The position numbers and the translations under genes are program-made. 64,000 nucleotides of DNA from Pelagibacteraceae bacterium AG-337-G04 (lineage in GTDB: Bacteria > Pseudomonadota > Alphaproteobacteria > Pelagibacterales > Pelagibacteraceae), in contig QBZW01000009.1 in assembly GCA_003282205.1 (NCBI GenBank), positions 1 through 64,000 on the forward strand. The letters run 5' to 3'. Positions 59,608 through 64,000 of the stretch are shown here, one piece after another (position 1 is the stretch's first letter; every line of letters begins with the position of its first letter). The notes beneath the pieces are model-generated. The model saw only the letters and a list, made by a program, of their open reading frames with translations, ran no database searches and was not told the origin of the DNA.

Positions 59608-62454
59608 ATGTTACTTAAAGACTACTTTCCAAATCTTCAGAAAAAATACCATAAGTTTAGTTTTAAAGGGATAGCTTTTAATTCAAACGAAGTAAAAGAG
59701 GGTTATATTTTTTTTGCATTTAAAGGGAGTAATACAGATGGAAATTTGTTTATAAAAGATGCAATTAGAAATGGATCAAAAATAATAATTAGTGATAAAT
59801 TTAAGATAAATAACTGGAAAAATAACATTTTATTTTTAAAAAATGATGACCCAAGAAATTTATTAGCTAAATTTAGTTCTAAAATATTTAATAAAAAACC
59901 AAACAACTTAATAGCAGTTACTGGAACAAATGGTAAGTCATCTATAGTAAATTTTTATTTTCAAATTCTTACATATAATAAAATTAAAGCAGCTTCAATT
60001 GGAACATTAGGTGTTAATGGTTTAAAAGTAAAAAAAAAATTTCCAAATACTACTTTTGATACCATCCAAATAAATAAAATTTTAAAAAAATTAAAAGAAA
60101 AAAAAATTGAAAATGTTATTTTGGAAGCCTCGAGTCATGGATTAAATCAAAATAGATTAGATGGATTAGAATTTGATATTGGTATATTTACAAATTTAAC
60201 AAGGGATCATTTAGATTACCACAAGACTTTTAAAAATTATTTAAATTCAAAATTAATACTATTTAAAAAATTATTGAAAAAAAAATCTTATGCTATTTAC
60301 GATAATGATTTAAAAATTTCATCAGATTTAAATAAAATAACTAGATATAATAAAATCAAAAAACTTACACTAGGATATACCAAATCAAGTTTTGTAATAA
60401 TTGATCATCAATTTTTGAAAGATGAACAAAAAATAACATTCAGATTTCATAAAAAGCAATATTCTTTTTCAACCAAATTAATTGGAAGAGTTCAAATTAA
60501 AAATTTACTAATGGCAATTATGGCAGCAATGAAAAGTAAAATTTCATTAGAAAAAATTTTAAAAATTACTCAAAATATAAAGCCTGTAAATGGAAGATTA
60601 GAAAAAATTGGTAACATTTATAATAATGGAATTGTTATTCTTGACTATGCCCATACACCAGATGCTCTGATAACCTGTATTAAAAATGTAAAGGAACAAT
60701 TTAAATTAAGAAAAATTAATCTAGTATTTGGATGTGGGGGAGAGAGAGATAAGCCCAAAAGAAAATTAATGGGTACAATTGCTAATAAATATTGTGATAA
60801 AATATATTTAACGGATGACAATCCAAGAAGAGAAGACCCGAAAAAAATAAGAGTGGATATAAAGTCTAAAATTTCAAAGAGCAAATTATTGGAAATACCA
60901 TCAAGAGAAAGTGCAATAAAATCTGCAATAATGGATATTAAGTCAAACGAGATAGTTATTATTGCTGGGAAAGGACATGAAGTTTATCAAGAATATTTTA
61001 CTCAAAAATTCTTTTCAGATAAAAGCTATATTAAAAAATTCATTAAGATAAAAAATAAATCTTTATATAGAAATTGGAAATCAAACATTGTTTCTGAAAT
61101 AACAAAAAAAAATATAAAAAAAAATACCAATATCAATGAAGCTTCAATTGATTCAAGAAAAACACAAAAAAATAATATTTTCTTTGGCATAAAAGGAAAA
61201 AACTTTGATGGAAATAAATTTGTAAATCAGGCATTTAAAAATGGAGCTTCTATTTCTATAAACGAGAACAAAAATAAAAAAAAATTCAAAAATGATATAT
61301 ATGTCAAAAACCCATTAAAAACATTTTCGGAAATTGCTAAACTGGTAAGAGCATCATCTAATATTTCCTCAATAGCAATTACAGGCTCTTCAGGCAAAAC
61401 TACATTAAAGGAGATGCTGGGGCAAATGATGAGTAAAATATGTCAAACATCCTATTCAAAAAAATCATTTAATAACAAATATGGAGTTCCAATCTCTTTA
61501 TTCAATATAAATAAGAAGGATAAAATTGGTATTTTTGAAGTTGGGATGGATAAGAGAGGAGAAATTGATTTTTTAACTAAAAAGATAATGCCTAATGTCG
61601 GGGTTATTACAAATATTTCGTATGCTCATATCAAAAACTTTCAAAACTTAAAAGGGATTGCTCACGCTAAAGCAGAGATAATTAACAATATAGCTCAACA
61701 TGGATCAATCGTTTTGAATGCAGATGATAATTTTTTTAAATTTTTTAAATCTAAATCTATAAAAAGAAAATTAAAAATAATTTCATTTGGAATAAACAAA
61801 AAATCAGATGTAAATTTAATTCATATAAAAAGTGGAAAATTAAATTCTATTATTCACATTAAATATAATGAAAAAAAATTGAAATTTATTATTAAAAAAC
61901 AATTAGAAAATTATATTTATAATATTTTATCAACTTTAGCAGTAATATCTCTATATTTTGATTTAGAAAAATTAGATAAACTTTTCTTTAATGATTATAA
62001 ATTTCCAGAAGGAAGAGGAGATTTAAATATAATTAAGTTAAAACAAAAAAAAATTAATCTTTTTGATGAAAGTTATAATTCTAACCCTTTATCTCTTCAA
62101 TTTGCTTTAAATAAATTCAATAGTTTAAATACTAAATCTAGCAGAAAATTAATTCTATTAGGTGATATGCTGGAACTTGGAAAATATTCAAAAAAACTTC
62201 ATATAGAGGCTGCCCACTATATTAATGCCACTCAAATTGACAAAGTTTATGTATATGGGAAAGAGGTTATTAAAACATTTAACAAAATTAAACCACAAAA
62301 AAGAGGAAAAATACTAAGTTCAAAAAAAGATATCTTAAATTTTATAATAAATGATATTAAGAATAGAGAATATTTAATGATTAAAGGTTCCAATTCCACA
62401 GGCCTAAATAAAATAAGTCAAAGCCTAAAAGCAGGAAAAATTAATGCTTTTTAG
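59608..62454 (+). CDS. murEF: Fused MurE-MurF Mur ligase
   Basis: 948-residue fusion of two successive Mur ligases. Residues 1 to about 470 are MurE (UDP-MurNAc-tripeptide synthetase): ATP loop VTGTNGKSS, and DDNPRREDP, the meso-diaminopimelate-binding motif. From about 485 the MurF part begins (EASIDSRKTQKNNIFFGIKG), with its own ATP loop ITGSSGKTTLKEML and DESYNSNPLS. Both active sites look complete, so steps adding meso-DAP and then D-Ala-D-Ala occur on one chain. Follows ftsI by 11 nt and overlaps mraY by 11 nt. Confidence 0.94.
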   Translation: MLLKDYFPNLQKKYHKFSFKGIAFNSNEVKEGYIFFAFKGSNTDGNLFIKDAIRNGSKIIISDKFKINNWKNNILFLKNDDPRNLLAKFSSKIFNKKPNNLIAVTGTNGKSSIVNFYFQILTYNKIKAASIGTLGVNGLKVKKKFPNTTFDTIQINKILKKLKEKKIENVILEASSHGLNQNRLDGLEFDIGIFTNLTRDHLDYHKTFKNYLNSKLILFKKLLKKKSYAIYDNDLKISSDLNKITRYNKIKKLTLGYTKSSFVIIDHQFLKDEQKITFRFHKKQYSFSTKLIGRVQIKNLLMAIMAAMKSKISLEKILKITQNIKPVNGRLEKIGNIYNNGIVILDYAHTPDALITCIKNVKEQFKLRKINLVFGCGGERDKPKRKLMGTIANKYCDKIYLTDDNPRREDPKKIRVDIKSKISKSKLLEIPSRESAIKSAIMDIKSNEIVIIAGKGHEVYQEYFTQKFFSDKSYIKKFIKIKNKSLYRNWKSNIVSEITKKNIKKNTNINEASIDSRKTQKNNIFFGIKGKNFDGNKFVNQAFKNGASISINENKNKKKFKNDIYVKNPLKTFSEIAKLVRASSNISSIAITGSSGKTTLKEMLGQMMSKICQTSYSKKSFNNKYGVPISLFNINKKDKIGIFEVGMDKRGEIDFLTKKIMPNVGVITNISYAHIKNFQNLKGIAHAKAEIINNIAQHGSIVLNADDNFFKFFKSKSIKRKLKIISFGINKKSDVNLIHIKSGKLNSIIHIKYNEKKLKFIIKKQLENYIYNILSTLAVISLYFDLEKLDKLFFNDYKFPEGRGDLNIIKLKQKKINLFDESYNSNPLSLQFALNKFNSLNTKSSRKLILLGDMLELGKYSKKLHIEAAHYINATQIDKVYVYGKEVIKTFNKIKPQKRGKILSSKKDILNFIINDIKNREYLMIKGSNSTGLNKISQSLKAGKINAF

Positions 62455-63529
62455 TCTATTTTCTAATCTGGTTGAAGTTTTTAGTTTTCTTAATGTTTTC
62501 AAATATTTAACTGTAAGAACGGGTCTATCAATGTTCACATCTATGATAGTAGTCTTTTTAGTTGGAGGTCCACTTATTAATTATTTTTCCTCTCATCAAA
62601 TTCACGACCCAATAAGAGAAGACGGACCCAGTGAGCATATAGTTAAAAAAATAGGAACACCTACCATGGGAGGTCTAATGATTTTACTAGGCATTTTCTC
62701 AGGTGTAGTTTTATGGGGTGATTTTTCGAATCCTTACAATTGGTTCTTGCTTTATATAACAGGCTCTTTTGGATTACTTGGAGCTTATGATGACTATCAA
62801 AAAATAAAAAAAAATAATTCAAATGGTATAAGTTCAAAAAAAAAAATTATAATTCAAATTATTTTAGCATTATTCGGAATTTTGATACTTTATTTTTATA
62901 GTGGATCTAACGAACTTCTAAATCTATATTTTCCATTTTTTAAAAATTTAATAATTAATTTAGGGTGGTTTTTCATTCCATTCTATTTATTTGTAATTGT
63001 AGGATCATCCAATGCAGTTAACTTAACTGATGGACTTGATGGTTTAGCCACAGTCCCAGTAATATTAGTTGCAGCATGTTTTGCTTTTATTAGCTATGTA
63101 ACAGGAAATACAGTTTTTTCGGGCTATTTGCAAATTACATATATTGAGGGAGTAGGAGAAGCATCAATTTTTTGTGGGGCAATAATAGGATCTTGTTTAG
63201 GATTTTTATGGTTTAACGCACCACCGGCTAAGATATTTATGGGTGATACAGGTTCCCTAGCATTAGGAGGGTCATTGGGGGCAGTTGGTATTATCACTAA
63301 ACATGAAATTGTTCTTGCTATAACTGGAGGACTATTTGTACTAGAAGCTGTTTCGGTAATTGCTCAAGTCATATCATTCAAACTTACTGGCAAAAGGATA
63401 TTTAAAATGGCACCAATACATCACCATTTTGAAAAAAAAGGCTGGCCAGAGTCCACTGTAGTCATTAGGTTTTGGATTATTTCAATTATCTTAGCAATGA
63501 TCGGTCTAGCAACATTAAAACTAAGATAA
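62444..63529 (+). CDS. mraY: Phospho-MurNAc-pentapeptide transferase MraY
   Basis: Membrane enzyme making lipid I from UDP-MurNAc-pentapeptide and undecaprenyl phosphate. 361 residues, about ten helices: KKIGTPTMGGLMIL near residue 68, AYDDYQKIKK with catalytic Asp pair, SNAVNLTDGLDGLATVPVIL, FNAPPAKIFMGDTGSLALGG, and the C-terminal PIHHHFEKKGWPESTVVIRF. It overlaps murEF and shares one base with the murD start (TAATG). Confidence 0.97.
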   Translation: MLFSLFSNLVEVFSFLNVFKYLTVRTGLSMFTSMIVVFLVGGPLINYFSSHQIHDPIREDGPSEHIVKKIGTPTMGGLMILLGIFSGVVLWGDFSNPYNWFLLYITGSFGLLGAYDDYQKIKKNNSNGISSKKKIIIQIILALFGILILYFYSGSNELLNLYFPFFKNLIINLGWFFIPFYLFVIVGSSNAVNLTDGLDGLATVPVILVAACFAFISYVTGNTVFSGYLQITYIEGVGEASIFCGAIIGSCLGFLWFNAPPAKIFMGDTGSLALGGSLGAVGIITKHEIVLAITGGLFVLEAVSVIAQVISFKLTGKRIFKMAPIHHHFEKKGWPESTVVIRFWIISIILAMIGLATLKLR

Positions 63530-64000
63530 TGAATGAAAAAAAAATTTATTTTAAAAATAAAAAATTTTTAATTTATGGTTTTGGTAAATCTGGAAATGCT
63601 TGCTTTAATTATTTAAAAAAAAATAATATCTGCGCAATTTTTGATGATAACAAAAAAAATATTCCAATTAAGTTTAAAAAAGAGTTAATAAATATTCACA
63701 AATTAACATCAGTTAACTTTGATTTTATTGTTTTAAGTCCAGGGATAGATATTAAGAAATGTAAAATTTCAAGTTTTTTGAGAAGAAATAAGTCTAAAAT
63801 TATTACAGAGCTTGATATATTTGCAATTAGTTATCCAAATATAAATAAAATCACAATTACCGGAACAAATGGTAAGTCGACAACATCAAAACTATTATAT
63901 GAGGTTCTTAAAAATAATAAAAAGGATGTAAGACTCACTGGTAATATTGGATACCCAATATTAATGGAGAAAAAAATTAATAGTAATACAATTTTTGTAA
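63529..64000 (+). CDS. murD: UDP-MurNAc-L-Ala-D-Glu ligase MurD, N-terminal part
   Basis: Gene cut by the right edge; 157 codons are visible. The first domain has LIYGFGKSGNACFNY at residues 14-28, and the central domain starts with the ATP loop ITITGTNGKSTTSKLL near residue 107. VVLSPG-like FIVLSPGIDI is also present. It adds D-Glu to UDP-MurNAc-L-Ala. The position after mraY is canonical, which supports MurD over other Mur ligases. Confidence 0.9.
   Translation, partial: MNEKKIYFKNKKFLIYGFGKSGNACFNYLKKNNICAIFDDNKKNIPIKFKKELINIHKLTSVNFDFIVLSPGIDIKKCKISSFLRRNKSKIITELDIFAISYPNINKITITGTNGKSTTSKLLYEVLKNNKKDVRLTGNIGYPILMEKKINSNTIFV

Overview
This window looks like a piece of a streamlined alphaproteobacterial chromosome, most likely SAR11 (Pelagibacterales). 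The DNA is very AT-rich, proteins are rich in Lys, Asn and Ile, genes abut or overlap almost everywhere, and several alphaproteobacterial hallmarks are present: CcrM next to rnhB, petABC, amidase-rnpB-mraZ, yqeY-dnaG-rpoD and a 2-gene carAB. Nothing looks like a prophage, IS element, CRISPR array or integrative element. The lineage call is inference from gene content and style, not from a database match.

Layout. 1-2.2 kb: a DUF721/DciA-like gene cut by the window edge, divergent from mutY, then an FAD monooxygenase. 2.2-7.3 kb (minus): a peptide/opine-type ABC importer (binding protein, two permeases, fused double ATPase). 7.4-12.3 kb: a fumarase-superfamily lyase, an EamA exporter, ccrM, rnhB, a 44-residue membrane peptide gene not usually called, and a family 4 uracil-DNA glycosylase. 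12.3-18 kb: TPR protein, ispE, tRNA-Gln, the CCA-adding enzyme, greA, hemF and trmL. 18-20.6 kb: cytochrome bc1 (petABC). 20.6-26.6 kb (minus): ychF, pth, rplY, prs, pgeF, a MidA-type methyltransferase and lgt. 26.6-30.2 kb: ubiK, a MarR / response regulator / histidine kinase operon, and ilvE. 30.2-37.8 kb (minus): one gap-free seven-gene run, uvrB - pteridine-reductase-like SDR - two tandem secreted hydrolases - folB - uvrC - pgsA. 37.9-43 kb: aspC, an NAD-dependent reductase, a PsiE-like protein, trxB, an ELM1-like protein and a 2OG-Fe(II) oxygenase. 43-47.5 kb: carAB. 47.6-52 kb: yqeY, dnaG, rpoD, tRNA-Val and a CAU tRNA. 52-54 kb: mlaC/mlaA and a peptidoglycan amidase. 54.1-64 kb: RNase P RNA and the division/cell-wall cluster mraZ-ftsZ-rsmH-ftsL-ftsI-murEF-mraY-murD (cut at the right edge).

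Most genes are housekeeping. The most interesting points are departures inside familiar genes. DnaG has lost three of four zinc ligands and the family 4 UDG three of four Fe-S cysteines, while MutY keeps all four. The tRNA-Val(GAC) has a non-canonical T-loop with an apparently matching D-loop change. Two CcrM target sites form a dyad in the ccrM leader. Three MraZ-type boxes at exact 10-bp spacing overlie the mraZ promoter, and ftsZ sits second in the cluster. MurE and MurF are fused. A secreted hydrolase tandem duplication sits inside the uvrB-uvrC operon. Every convergent gene junction leaves at most 3 nt or overlaps, so there is no room for conventional terminators.
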